Position numbers and translations under genes: made by a program. The notes beneath the pieces are model-generated. The model was not told the origin of the DNA. It did no database searches and saw nothing but the letters and a program-made list of their open reading frames with translations. From Terriglobia bacterium (lineage in GTDB: Bacteria > Acidobacteriota > Terriglobia > Versatilivoradales > Versatilivoraceae), in the NCBI GenBank assembly GCA_951813285.1, contig OX638355.1:4111136-4175135 (forward strand): a stretch of DNA of 64,000 nucleotides, given 5' to 3'. This document shows positions 44,043-55,093 of this stretch, piece by piece. Every line of letters begins with the position of its first letter. Position 1 is the stretch's first letter.

Positions 44043-44705
44043 ATGTGCGCGAAGCCGTTGCGATTAGCCGTCGTCCTGCGGGGAACAGCGTTGCTGCTGC
44101 TCCTTGTGCTTTTCGGAGGTGTCGGTCGAATCGGCGGGCAGACCTACTCCCGGGTGCCTGCCAAGAACTCGGAATTGTGCACGGTCTGCGGGGCAGAACT
44201 GACTTCCGAAGATGTAGCCTTGATCGTGCGAGGCCGTCGGATCCCCCTCTGCCAAGCCGATGTCGAGACGTTCCTGACCAACCAGGAAAGGCACTTCTCC
44301 AACAGGCAGCCCAAGAGCGCCCTGTTTCAGGAGGATTTGTCAGCAGCGCAAGGCACGGCTCAGGGGGGAATCAGTCAGGGCTGGTTCCTCTTCGGCCTGC
44401 TGGTATTGTCGGCCCTGATCTTTGGCGGCCTGAGCGGTTATCGCGCCCTGTCCATGGGCCTTCCCCCGCTGGCGCCCTTCTTTATCGGCTTCTTTCTGAA
44501 CCTGCCGGGTTATCTCTACGTCATCTCCCGTCCGGCCGCTCAGGATCACCTGAAGGTGCCCAGGGGATTGGTCAAGGTTCCGGAGACCGTGGCTCCTGCG
44601 CCGTGCCCCGCCTGCGGGGAGGTCAACCATCCCACCGCCCGGCAGTGCCTGGCGTGCGGGCAAGAACTGCACCCTTCGCAACCGTCCGAGGTGACACGAG
44701 CCTGA
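44043..44705 (+). CDS. Membrane protein with zinc-ribbon motifs, partner of the ferredoxin fusion
   Basis: A 220-residue protein with an N-terminal signal/anchor (VVLRGTALLLLLVLFGGVG). A small extracytoplasmic domain has CTVCG and a later cysteine (PLCQAD). Two membrane helices follow at ~115-135 and ~140-160 (GWFLFGLLVLSALIFGG, APFFIGFFLNLPGYLYV). A C-terminal zinc ribbon has CPACG...CLACG (~184-204). I know no named family. Its gene ends 36 bases before the flavin reductase/polyferredoxin fusion, so a joint role in membrane electron transfer or its assembly is likely (inference). The ATG at 44043 has GAGG upstream; a TTG at 44034 is also in frame. Confidence 0.65.
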   Translation: MCAKPLRLAVVLRGTALLLLLVLFGGVGRIGGQTYSRVPAKNSELCTVCGAELTSEDVALIVRGRRIPLCQADVETFLTNQERHFSNRQPKSALFQEDLSAAQGTAQGGISQGWFLFGLLVLSALIFGGLSGYRALSMGLPPLAPFFIGFFLNLPGYLYVISRPAAQDHLKVPRGLVKVPETVAPAPCPACGEVNHPTARQCLACGQELHPSQPSEVTRA

Positions 44706-44741
44706 GGAGATCGGGGAAGGAGTCCCCAGGAGACTGCGTCA

Positions 44742-47129
44742 ATGGATTGGATCCCTTTCGCCAACAAAATCAAGCAGGGACTGGTCTCGGTGCTGCATTC
44801 GGGAAGCGGACCCAATGAACGCCCCCTGCTGGGCAAGCACAACCAGAGCAACATCCCGGGCTTCTTCATCATCGGCGACCTGGCCGGCGCCCCCGTCATC
44901 AAATCCGCCATGGCCCAGGGCTACGAGGTGGTGGAGCACATCGCCTCCCTGCCGGGGGCGGTCGGAGGCGACGACCCCGAGCTGCTGGATCTGCTGATCG
45001 TGGGTGCTGGCGCCGCCGGGCTGAACGCTGCCTTGGAGGCAGACGAGCGAGGCTTGCGTTACCTCCTGCTGGAAAAGGAACAGATCGCCAATACCATCGA
45101 GAACTTCCCCGAGGGCAAATGGGTCTACGCAGAACCCGACAGCCACCCCCCCAAAGGCAAGCTCTGGCTTGACGGGGCCACCAAGGAAGATCTGGTGCGC
45201 CGCTGGCATCAGATCATCACCGACCACCAATTGAAACTGCAAACCCGTGAACCGGTGACCGGCTGCCGCAAGAAGGCCGGCGTCTTCGAGGTTTCGACCC
45301 CCAAGGCGACCTATCGGTCCAAGCGGGTGGTGCTGGCCACCGGTCAACGGGGGAATCCGCGCAAGCTCAAGGTCCCCGGGGAAGATCGCGAGCCCGTCTA
45401 CCACCGGCTCTACTCACCCAGAAAATACAAGAACGAAAACCTTCTGATCGTGGGAGGCGGCAACAGCGCCGTCGAGGCCGCGCTCACGCTGAGCCGGCAG
45501 AACCGGGTTTTGCTTTCCTATCGGGGCGACTCCTTCAGCCGCATCTTCAAGGACAATGAACGGCAGCTCACCCAGGCTGTTCAGGAAGAGCGGGTGGAGC
45601 TGCTGCTCAATTCCAATGTGACCGAATTCGGAGAGGGGGAGGCCCAACTCGTCGTTCAGGAAAATGGTTCCCGGCAGGAACGGAAGATCCCCTATGACCA
45701 CGCCTTCGTCTTGATCGGGGCGGACGTGCCGCGAAAGTTCCTGAAATCCCTGGGGCTGAGGATGGAAAACGAATGGGAAGGGAGTCTGCTGCGGGCGGCC
45801 GGTTTGACGCTGCTAGGGCTGGCCGGGGCCTGGATATTCGGCGCCCATCAGGGCGGACAGGCTCGCCTGGCGGGTCTGGACCTGTCGCTGATCCCCTCCT
45901 GGGGGGGGATCCTGGCCTGGGCCCTGAGCCTGGGCCTGTTGATCAAGCACGGCATCCAGCGAGATCGCTTTGCCTGGCTGGGGCTCTCCTTCTTTGTCTG
46001 GTACACGGTTTACGGCGCCAAGCTGGGCACCGGCGAGGAGTTCTGGCCCTACAAGGACTGGGGGTATCGCTTCCTCTCCCTGGCCGATCGGCCCTGGGCT
46101 TTCTGGTATACCGTCCTATACACCCTTCTGATGACCGCCTTCGGACTGGAAGCCGTGAAGCGCTGGGGACTCGACCGCAAGGACAAGTTTCAGATCTGGC
46201 GTTATATTTCTCTCCTGAGCTTCCAGTGGATCTTCTTTTTTCTCATTCCCGAGTTCCTGTTTCAGTCCGCGGTGAAATACCAGTGGGTGGGAGCGCAGTT
46301 GGCTTCCGATCCGACCTTTGCCGATCAGGCCTGGCGCAGCTACGGCATCGTCTACGCCTGGCCCCTGTTCTTCTACACCTTCTTTTACGATCCCCACCAG
46401 ATCTGGGTGGTCTGGGGAGTTCTCCTGACCTTTGTGCTGATTCCGATCCTGGTGTTGTTCCAGGGCAAGCGTTACTGCTCCTGGATCTGCGGGTGCGGGG
46501 GACTGGCCGAGACCTTCGGCGACCGCTGGCGGCACCTGGCGCCCAAGGGCAAGGCCTCCATTCGCTGGGAGTGGATGAATACGGCCGTCCTGATTGCGGC
46601 CGTGGCGGTGACCGTGCTGGTCCTGATCAAGGATGGCTACGGTGTGCTGGCGGCTGAGGCCGATGTGAGCATTCACCTCTACCGGCTCTACGCCGACGTC
46701 TGGCTAGTGGGCATCCTGCCCGTGACCCTCTACCCCTTCCTGGGCGGCAAGGTCTGGTGCCGCTACTGGTGTCCGCTGGCCAAGCTGATGCAGATCCAGT
46801 CCCGATTCTTTACCCGGCTGCGCTGGAGCCGGTTCAGGATCAAGTCCAACGACAAGTGCATCGGCTGCAACGAATGCTCCCGCAACTGCCAGGTCGGCAT
46901 TGACGTGATGTCTTTCGCTTTGAAGCAGGAGACCATCGACAACCACGAGACCTCCTGCATCGGCTGCGGCATCTGCGTGACCGCCTGTCCCATGGACGTG
47001 CTTTCCTTTGGTCCCCTGGTCCAGATCACCCTGCCGGAAAGCCACAGCCTGCCCCCGCACTTCCCACCGGACAGCGGATCCCGGCCGGACACCACGGCCG
47101 GCGCCCCCGGGGGCCATGGTCCTCATTAA
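44742..47129 (+). CDS. Fusion of a thioredoxin-reductase-like flavoprotein with a NapH/CcoG-type polyferredoxin membrane domain
   Basis: A 795-residue protein in three parts. Residues 1-75 contain IPGFFIIGDLAGAPVIK, the FAD-binding end motif that normally closes a thioredoxin-reductase-like fold. Residues 83-330 follow with the FAD motif LLIVGAGAAG, the NAD(P) motif LLIVGGGNSA and a YpdA-like NFPEGKW stretch. The flavin domain thus appears circularly permuted. Residues ~350-680 are membrane helices with NapH/NosR-type cysteines (KRYCSWICGCGG, VWCRYWCPLAK). Residues ~703-750 carry two 4Fe-4S motifs of the C-x2-C-x2-C-x3-C type (CIGCNECSRNC, CIGCGICVTAC). It should move electrons between NAD(P)H, flavin and Fe-S clusters across or at the inner membrane. 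Its partner is unknown. Confidence 0.85.
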   Translation: MDWIPFANKIKQGLVSVLHSGSGPNERPLLGKHNQSNIPGFFIIGDLAGAPVIKSAMAQGYEVVEHIASLPGAVGGDDPELLDLLIVGAGAAGLNAALEADERGLRYLLLEKEQIANTIENFPEGKWVYAEPDSHPPKGKLWLDGATKEDLVRRWHQIITDHQLKLQTREPVTGCRKKAGVFEVSTPKATYRSKRVVLATGQRGNPRKLKVPGEDREPVYHRLYSPRKYKNENLLIVGGGNSAVEAALTLSRQNRVLLSYRGDSFSRIFKDNERQLTQAVQEERVELLLNSNVTEFGEGEAQLVVQENGSRQERKIPYDHAFVLIGADVPRKFLKSLGLRMENEWEGSLLRAAGLTLLGLAGAWIFGAHQGGQARLAGLDLSLIPSWGGILAWALSLGLLIKHGIQRDRFAWLGLSFFVWYTVYGAKLGTGEEFWPYKDWGYRFLSLADRPWAFWYTVLYTLLMTAFGLEAVKRWGLDRKDKFQIWRYISLLSFQWIFFFLIPEFLFQSAVKYQWVGAQLASDPTFADQAWRSYGIVYAWPLFFYTFFYDPHQIWVVWGVLLTFVLIPILVLFQGKRYCSWICGCGGLAETFGDRWRHLAPKGKASIRWEWMNTAVLIAAVAVTVLVLIKDGYGVLAAEADVSIHLYRLYADVWLVGILPVTLYPFLGGKVWCRYWCPLAKLMQIQSRFFTRLRWSRFRIKSNDKCIGCNECSRNCQVGIDVMSFALKQETIDNHETSCIGCGICVTACPMDVLSFGPLVQITLPESHSLPPHFPPDSGSRPDTTAGAPGGHGPH

Positions 47130-47149
47130 GTGTCCTGACCCAATTCCCG

Positions 47150-47292
47150 ATAGTTCTTAAGATGAGGTCGAACGGGCGGCCCTTCAGCAAGACGGCCACC
47201 GCCCGGGCGTCTTCCCGCCCCCTGGCGGTGAGGCATGAGGGGATTTGTCCGGCCACCAGACTCCGCGAATTGTGGCTCGACTTGCCGTGGCG
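47150..47292 (-). pseudogene. Remnant of a SixA-like histidine phosphatase gene
   Basis: On the minus strand the frame reads RHGKSSHNSR, then CLTARGREDARAVAVLL and FDLIL. This is the N-terminal part of a histidine phosphatase (catalytic RHG, then the L-T-x-x-G-x-x-x-A helix). The strand before RHG is broken, with an in-frame stop six codons upstream and a lost base likely, and the protein runs off after FDLIL into the end of the ferredoxin fusion gene. Only about 48 codons remain. It is a degraded fragment downstream of nfo. Confidence 0.55.
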
Positions 47293-47310
47293 GCCAGGCA
47301 GATCACAGTG

Positions 47311-49366
<2,056 letters not shown>

Positions 49367-50560
49367 TCAGGATTCGGTCTGCTGACTGATTTCAGTCAGG
49401 CAGCCCACCAGCTCGTCGATCTGAGCCGCCGAGTGGCTGGCCGTCACCGTAATTCGCAACCGACTGGTGCCCGGCGGCACGGAAGGAGGCCGGATGGCGG
49501 CCACCAGGAACCCTCGATCGAGGAGTTGTTGACTCACCTGCAGGGCACGATCCTCCGAGCCCAAGACCACAGGGAAGATGGACGTCCGCCCCTGGTCGCA
49601 GCCAAGACCATTCCGGGCCAGCCGGTTGCGCATCAGCCGCATATTGCTCAGCAGCCTTTCCCGAACCTTCGACGGAGGGCGAATCAACTCCAGGCTGGCC
49701 AGGGCAGCTCCGGCCACGGCCGGCGGCAAGGCGGTCGCAAAGATAAAGGGCCGGCACTTGTTTATCAGGTAGTCCCGCACGGCGCCCGAGCAGGCCACAA
49801 ACCCGCCAAAGGACCCCAGGGCCTTGCTCAAGGTACCCATCAACAGCTCGATTTCGTCCGGACGGGCTGCCCCTCGATCCTGAAAATACTCCACCAGGCC
49901 GCCTCCCCGGGAGCCCAACACCCCGGTGGCATGGGCCTCGTCCAGCATCAGGCGGCATTCGTAACGCCGGCACAGGCTGACCAGGCCGGGAAGGTCGGCC
50001 AGATCGCCTTCCATGCTGAAGACCGAATCGGATACCACCAGCCGGCGCCCGGGGCCGCTGCAGTCCTTCAGCAACTCCTCCAGATGGTTCAGGTCGCTGT
50101 GCCTGAAGACGGCGGCGGTGGCGCGGCTGAGGCGGCAACCGTCCACAATGGAACCGTGATTGAGCGCATCGCTGAAGATGTGGTCGGCGGGGCCGACCAG
50201 GCTGGAGAGCAGACCCAGGTTGGCGCTGAAGCCGGAAGCAAAGGTCAGGGCCGCCTCCTTGCCCTTCAATCGGGCCAACGCCGCCTCCAGGCCTTCATGC
50301 AGATCCGAATTGCCGCAGATGAGCCTGGAACTGCTTGCCGAGGCCCCCGCCCTCGCGATGGCCCTGGCGGATCTCTCCTTGACCGCTGGATGCTGTGACA
50401 ACCCCAGGTAGTCATTGCTGGAGAAGTTGACCAGGCGGCGGCCCTGAAATTCAACCAGCGGACTCTCTCGAGCCAGGATTCTTCTGAGCGAGCGGCGGCG
50501 GTTCAGCGACTTCAACCGGCCCAACTCCCCTCCCACAAACTGGTTCCAGTCCTGACTCAT
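49367..50560 (-). CDS. bioF: 8-amino-7-oxononanoate synthase
   Basis: A 397-residue alpha-oxoamine synthase that joins pimeloyl thioester and L-alanine to give KAPA, the first ring-forming precursor of biotin. Visible blocks are NFSSNDYLGLSQHP, FASGFSANLG, LNHGSIVDGCRLS, DSVFSMEGDLADLP, MLDEAHATGVLG and the PLP-lysine motif GTLSKALGSFGG. The ATG at 50560 overlaps the stop of the M16 protease gene (ATGA); a longer frame to 50674 is inside that gene and is rejected. It precedes bioD with a repeat-filled gap. Confidence 0.95.
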   Translation of the reverse strand: MSQDWNQFVGGELGRLKSLNRRRSLRRILARESPLVEFQGRRLVNFSSNDYLGLSQHPAVKERSARAIARAGASASSSRLICGNSDLHEGLEAALARLKGKEAALTFASGFSANLGLLSSLVGPADHIFSDALNHGSIVDGCRLSRATAAVFRHSDLNHLEELLKDCSGPGRRLVVSDSVFSMEGDLADLPGLVSLCRRYECRLMLDEAHATGVLGSRGGGLVEYFQDRGAARPDEIELLMGTLSKALGSFGGFVACSGAVRDYLINKCRPFIFATALPPAVAGAALASLELIRPPSKVRERLLSNMRLMRNRLARNGLGCDQGRTSIFPVVLGSEDRALQVSQQLLDRGFLVAAIRPPSVPPGTSRLRITVTASHSAAQIDELVGCLTEISQQTES

Positions 50561-53460
50561 TGAAACAGGGCCCCGGGGCCGGCGATCACAGTGGCCGCAC
50601 GGTCCAGCAGCAACCGGGTTCTCGAGACATCGATCACCTGGTCCACTGTCACCGCCTGCACCCGATCCAGCCAATCCCGCAGGGCGTTTTCACCTGGATC
50701 GAACCATTCGGCCTGGGTCAAGGCTGCCGTCAGGCCATTGTTGGAGGAGAGGCCGACCATCATCCGATTGAGCAGAAAATTCTTGGCAGCCGCCACCTCC
50801 TCCGGAGTCACCTCCCGATTCCGCAACTCGGCCATCTCCCCTTGAAGGAAGGACACCACGCTCTCCACTTCTCCAGGTATCACGCCCAGCCGGACCATGA
50901 AGACCCCACCCTCCAGGCCGGCACCCCCGGCGCCGAAGGGGTAGGCGGCCGGCCCCTCGGGGCCGATGGTACTGCTTCCCAACCGACCCTCCTGCCCCAG
51001 AACGTGCGAGAGTACCAGCATTGGGAAATAGTCGGGGTGACGGCGGGACACCGCGGGCAGCCCATAGACGAGCGTCCCGTAGGACCTCCCCCGCAACCGA
51101 ATGAGGTGCCGCCCGGTCCCCAGGCCCGGAGCCACGGCCTCAAGCGGCGGATTCGGCGGCGCCTCCGGCGCCTGCCAGTCCCCAAAATACTCCCGAATGG
51201 AGGACAGCACTTCCTCCACCCCCTGGTTGCCGGCCACCGACAGGATCAACTGATTGGGCCGGTAGAACCTCTGCCGGAAGTCCTCCACATCAGAGGGCCG
51301 CAAAACCTCCAGTGACTCCGCACTGCCCTTGAGATTGCGACCGAACGGATGACCCAGGGGATGGACCCTTCGGCGAAAGGACTGCTCGGCCGTGTGGGCT
51401 CCGCTGTCGGCTTCCAGACGCAGCTCGTTGAGAATCACTCCCTTCTCCCGGCGGAAATCGCTCTCCGAAAAACCGGGGCTGCGAACCATTCGGGCCGAGG
51501 AGGCCAGCGTCCTGGAGAGATCCTCCCCCCTTCCCCGAAGGTGGACCGCGGTCGCCAGATAATTGGTCTCGATACCCACCGAGACCCCCAACGATTCCAT
51601 GGAATCCGCCGGGGACGGACTCTCGTCGGAGCCGTCCAGCAACAATTGTCCGCTGAGGTGAGCCAGACCCGCCCTCTCGTCGCTCTCTCCGGCCGTCCCC
51701 GCCCTGAAGGTCAAGCGCAGGCTGAAAGTTTCCCGGGCGGGGTGGCTGGCAATCCAGACGACCATCCCATTGCCGAGCACCTGACGCCTGGTGGTCCAGG
51801 AAGCCGGCAGGGGTTGCTGGTTCTGGCTCGCCCCCAACAAGGGCCTCGGCTCCGCGGCCGGAGCAGGCGGGCTGGCAACGGTCGGTCCGCCGGCAAGACG
51901 GCCGGCCACCCGCGCGGCAGGAAACCCGGCGCCGTGGCCCGGCGGGCCGAGAAGGGGCCGGGCCGGACGCATGGCCCACGCGACCCCTTTGGATTCTCGC
52001 TCCCCGGAAACGGGATCGGTCGCGTCGGCGGAGAGCTTCTCGACCCCGATGACCGGAGTTTCGGAAAGGGGAAGGAACCAGCCCACCGTGCGGGCCTCCT
52101 TGGGAAAAATTCGTTGGGCCACCCGCTGCAGATCGGCACGGGAAACGGCCTCGATCTTCTCGTCCACACCCTGCAGGAGCTGGAAGCTCGCGATGGACTC
52201 GAAAGTCCCCAGTTGATGAGCCAACTTGCCGGTGGAGTTCCGGTCCACCCGGAAACGGGTTTGGATCTTCCGCCTGGCCCGCTCCAGGTCGCCATCTGAA
52301 ATGTCCCCGTCCATGAGTCGCTCCAACTCGTGGTCCAGCATCTCCTCGGCCAGCTCGAAAAAGGAACTGTCGGGAACCGTCACCGACAATCGATAGAGGT
52401 AGGGATGACGGGTGGCGTGGAGGCTGGAGTGGACATGGGTGGCAACCTCGGACTCGACCAGGGCGCGGTAGAGACGCGAGGTCCTGGCGGCGCTTTCCTG
52501 AAAGCGTTCCAAACCGACGCTCAGTCCCTTGGCCCGACAGAGGATGGCGTCCAGGACCCACAGCCCGTACAGATCGCTCTGGTGGATTCCGGGAGCCCGA
52601 AAAGCCACCTGCAAGTAAGGGACTCGGCCCGGTCCGCTCAGGCGCAGCCGCCGCTCTCCCCTCTGCTCCGGCTCCGCAAGCGGCACCCGGGGCGGCGACG
52701 GTCCACGAGGAATGACGCCGAAGCGGCGACGGACCGCTCGCATGGCCCGGTCGGCATGAAAATTGCCTGCCACAACCAGAACGGCGTTGGCGGGAGTGTA
52801 ATAGCGGCGGTAGTGTTCCCAAAGCCGGCTGCCCTTCATCCGCTCCACGTCCGGGACCCATCCCCCGGCAGGCCAGCGGTAGGGGTGGCGCTTCAGGGCC
52901 GTGGTCGCCACCTCCCAGTCCAGCGCCAGGCGGGAGTCATCCTCTCGTCGCAACAGCTCGGCGATCAACAGACCCCGTTCCAGTTCGATCCGGCCCGGCA
53001 CGAAGCGTTCCTGGCGCAGGGGCCGGGCAGCCAGTTTGAGAAGGTCGTCCAAGCCGCCTGGCACCACCGAAGCAAAGTAGGCAGTCTGGTCCAGAGAGGT
53101 GAATCCCTGCAGCAGGCCGCCGGCGTGGCGGGCAATCCACGGTTGGCTGCTTGCATCCTGCGGCTTGCCGGAGCTGAACGTCAGGTGCTCGACGAAGTGG
53201 GTGATACCGGAGGTCCCCAGGCCGGAATCATGAGAACCCACCCGGCACCAGAGTCCCACCGAGACCACAGGAGAGGAACGATCTTCCTTGAGCAGGACTT
53301 TCAGGCCGTTCTCGAGATAGGTCTCCACCACCCCGGAGAGCGGCGCACCGCTCTGCTCCACCTCGGGAGGGATTGCTTCCGGCGGCGGATCCTGGGATCG
53401 GGCGGCTGCCGGGAACCCGAGAGTCCCCAGGAGCAGCAGCGCGCCCCACAGGCAGGGCAA
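50557..53460 (-). CDS. Exported double M16 zinc protease (insulinase/pitrilysin family)
   Basis: A ~967-residue protein with a signal-like stretch (GALLLLGTLGFPAAARSQD) and two M16 repeats. The first half keeps the inverted zinc motif HFVEH (about residues 88-92) and the downstream glutamates in ELERGLLIAELLRRED. The second half (~from 520) lacks an HxxEH motif, as is usual for the inactive partner domain. It degrades peptides in the periplasm or at the membrane. I place the start at a TTG at 53460, because the frame upstream, open to 53721, overlaps mltG by 131 bases. No good SD is seen. It is coupled to bioF by ATGA. Confidence 0.85.
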   Translation of the reverse strand: MPCLWGALLLLGTLGFPAAARSQDPPPEAIPPEVEQSGAPLSGVVETYLENGLKVLLKEDRSSPVVSVGLWCRVGSHDSGLGTSGITHFVEHLTFSSGKPQDASSQPWIARHAGGLLQGFTSLDQTAYFASVVPGGLDDLLKLAARPLRQERFVPGRIELERGLLIAELLRREDDSRLALDWEVATTALKRHPYRWPAGGWVPDVERMKGSRLWEHYRRYYTPANAVLVVAGNFHADRAMRAVRRRFGVIPRGPSPPRVPLAEPEQRGERRLRLSGPGRVPYLQVAFRAPGIHQSDLYGLWVLDAILCRAKGLSVGLERFQESAARTSRLYRALVESEVATHVHSSLHATRHPYLYRLSVTVPDSSFFELAEEMLDHELERLMDGDISDGDLERARRKIQTRFRVDRNSTGKLAHQLGTFESIASFQLLQGVDEKIEAVSRADLQRVAQRIFPKEARTVGWFLPLSETPVIGVEKLSADATDPVSGERESKGVAWAMRPARPLLGPPGHGAGFPAARVAGRLAGGPTVASPPAPAAEPRPLLGASQNQQPLPASWTTRRQVLGNGMVVWIASHPARETFSLRLTFRAGTAGESDERAGLAHLSGQLLLDGSDESPSPADSMESLGVSVGIETNYLATAVHLRGRGEDLSRTLASSARMVRSPGFSESDFRREKGVILNELRLEADSGAHTAEQSFRRRVHPLGHPFGRNLKGSAESLEVLRPSDVEDFRQRFYRPNQLILSVAGNQGVEEVLSSIREYFGDWQAPEAPPNPPLEAVAPGLGTGRHLIRLRGRSYGTLVYGLPAVSRRHPDYFPMLVLSHVLGQEGRLGSSTIGPEGPAAYPFGAGGAGLEGGVFMVRLGVIPGEVESVVSFLQGEMAELRNREVTPEEVAAAKNFLLNRMMVGLSSNNGLTAALTQAEWFDPGENALRDWLDRVQAVTVDQVIDVSRTRLLLDRAATVIAGPGALFQ

Positions 53461-53590
53461 TGGGCCGGAGGCCAGGCTTGCCCCGGACCCTTCGGGGCCG
53501 GCTGGACCGTTCGCAGTCGGCCCAGGGTCAAGAGCAAGCCATCGGGTCCAGCCCCGAGTTGCGGTGGGCCGCGGGGCTGGGTTGCCGCTT

Positions 53591-54655
53591 TCAGGTTCCG
53601 GACCGTCGGGTTCGGGCGAGCCGCTGCTGGCTCCGAAGGGCCCGCCGGTAGGCCCGCACGGCACGCTGATGCTGCGACAAAGTCTCTGAAAAGACATGTC
53701 CCCCCCGGTTGTCGCTGACAAAGTAGAGATAGTTGGTTGTTGCCGGACGGATCGCCGCCTGGAGTGATTTCAGCCCCGGATTGGCTATGGGACCGGGAGG
53801 CAATCCGGCAATCGTATAGGTGTTGTAGGGCGAACTGAAATCCAGGTCGGACTGGTAGATCTTGCCCCGAAACCGGCCGTTCAGCTTGGCGGCATAGATG
53901 GCCGTGGGATCGCACTGAAGCGGGATTCCCCGCCCCAGTCGGTTGTGAAAAACGGAAGAGACCAGGGCCCGCTCCGACTCCATACCCGTTTCGGTCTCGA
54001 TCAGCGAAGCCAGGGTAACCACTTGCTGCAGAGTCAACCCATTGTCGTCCATTCCGGGCCGAACGTGGGCCGCGGCCACCTGGCGAAATCGTTGGACCAT
54101 CTGCCGGATCAGATCCCGGGGCGTGGTTTGCCGGGTCCAGCGATAGGTGTCCGGAAAGAGAAATCCTTCCAGATTGCGGGCGTTGGGGGCCAGGTCGGAG
54201 ATCAGCTCGACCTCTTCGAGCATCCGGTCGAAATCCTCGGGCAGAGTCAGGCCGCCCTCCCTGAACAATTCCGGCATCTCGAACAGAGACGTGCCTTCCG
54301 GGATGGTGAGCTCTTGATAGTGGATCAAGCCCTGGTTCAGGCGCTCGGCCACCTGGGGAATGGTCAGCGGCTCCCGGAAAAGATATTCCCCGGCCTGAAG
54401 GGGCTTCGACCATTTCACGGTCTTGACGTAGGCCAAAAACAGGTAGTGGTGGCTGATGATGCCTTCCGCTTCCAGTTGCCGGGCGATGGCCGGCGACGGC
54501 GTGCCGGGCGCGATCCACAACAGCTTCTCGGGCTCGGAGTAGTTCTTCAGCGGATGGTACCAGGCGGTGACCAGGGCGCCGGCGCCCGCTCCCACAAGCA
54601 GCAGGCCCAATCCGCCCAGGCACATCAGAATCGCCAATCGTCTGCCAAGTGCCAT
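53591..54655 (-). CDS. mltG: Endolytic murein transglycosylase MltG
   Basis: A 354-residue inner-membrane protein with one N-terminal helix (LAILMCLGGLGLLLVGAGAGAL). A periplasmic YceG domain follows: a LysM-like part (~45-110) and the catalytic part with LEGFLFPDTYRW, LASLIETETGMESERALVSSVFHNRL and AIYAAKLNG. The glutamate in IETETG is the known catalytic residue of the family. The enzyme cuts nascent glycan strands and sets their length. It lies 18 bases downstream of ruvX, the common ruvX-mltG order. An M16 protease gene follows on the same strand. Confidence 0.95.
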   Translation of the reverse strand: MALGRRLAILMCLGGLGLLLVGAGAGALVTAWYHPLKNYSEPEKLLWIAPGTPSPAIARQLEAEGIISHHYLFLAYVKTVKWSKPLQAGEYLFREPLTIPQVAERLNQGLIHYQELTIPEGTSLFEMPELFREGGLTLPEDFDRMLEEVELISDLAPNARNLEGFLFPDTYRWTRQTTPRDLIRQMVQRFRQVAAAHVRPGMDDNGLTLQQVVTLASLIETETGMESERALVSSVFHNRLGRGIPLQCDPTAIYAAKLNGRFRGKIYQSDLDFSSPYNTYTIAGLPPGPIANPGLKSLQAAIRPATTNYLYFVSDNRGGHVFSETLSQHQRAVRAYRRALRSQQRLARTRRSGT

Positions 54656-54673
54656 AGATCCGGCCCGGTTGAG

Positions 54674-55093
54674 TCAGAACTGGTGGTTCCGAGAATCCAG
54701 GTAGCTCTGAAGCATGATGGCGGCCGCCATTCGGTCGATGGCCCCGCGCCGCTTTTTCCGCCTCACACCGGCTTCGATCAGGATCTTCTCGGCCGAGAGA
54801 GAGGTGAAACGCTCGTCCCACAAGACCACCGCCAGCCCGGTGGCCTCTTTCAGCCGCTCGGCAAAGTCCCGGCTACGCTCCGCCTGCCTTCCCGCCGAGC
54901 CGTCCAGATTCAGCGGATTCCCGACCACGAAGCGGTCCACCTCGTGCTCCTCGGCCACCTTCGCCAAATAGGCCAGGTCGCGGTCCCAACCGGACCGTTC
55001 CAGCGTGGCGTGGCCTTGAGCGATCAGACCGGTTTGATCACTGAGTGCGATCCCTATTCGGACCTCCCCTACGTCCAGACCCATGTTCCGCAT
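54674..55093 (-). CDS. ruvX: Holliday-junction resolvase-like / pre-16S rRNA nuclease YqgF
   Basis: A 139-residue RNase-H-fold protein. GLDVGEVRIGIALSD at the N-terminus holds the first acidic residue, VVGNPLNLDGSAG the middle block, LWDERFTSLSAE the second acidic pair, and IDRMAAAIMLQSYLD the last aspartate. It is thought to process the 5' end of 16S rRNA. It leads an operon with mltG. A repeat-filled region lies upstream. Confidence 0.94.
   Translation of the reverse strand: MRNMGLDVGEVRIGIALSDQTGLIAQGHATLERSGWDRDLAYLAKVAEEHEVDRFVVGNPLNLDGSAGRQAERSRDFAERLKEATGLAVVLWDERFTSLSAEKILIEAGVRRKKRRGAIDRMAAAIMLQSYLDSRNHQF

Noticed and set aside
52330-53718. A 462-residue frame antisense to the M16 protease
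   Set aside because: It is a shadow of a gene with a clear HxxEH motif.
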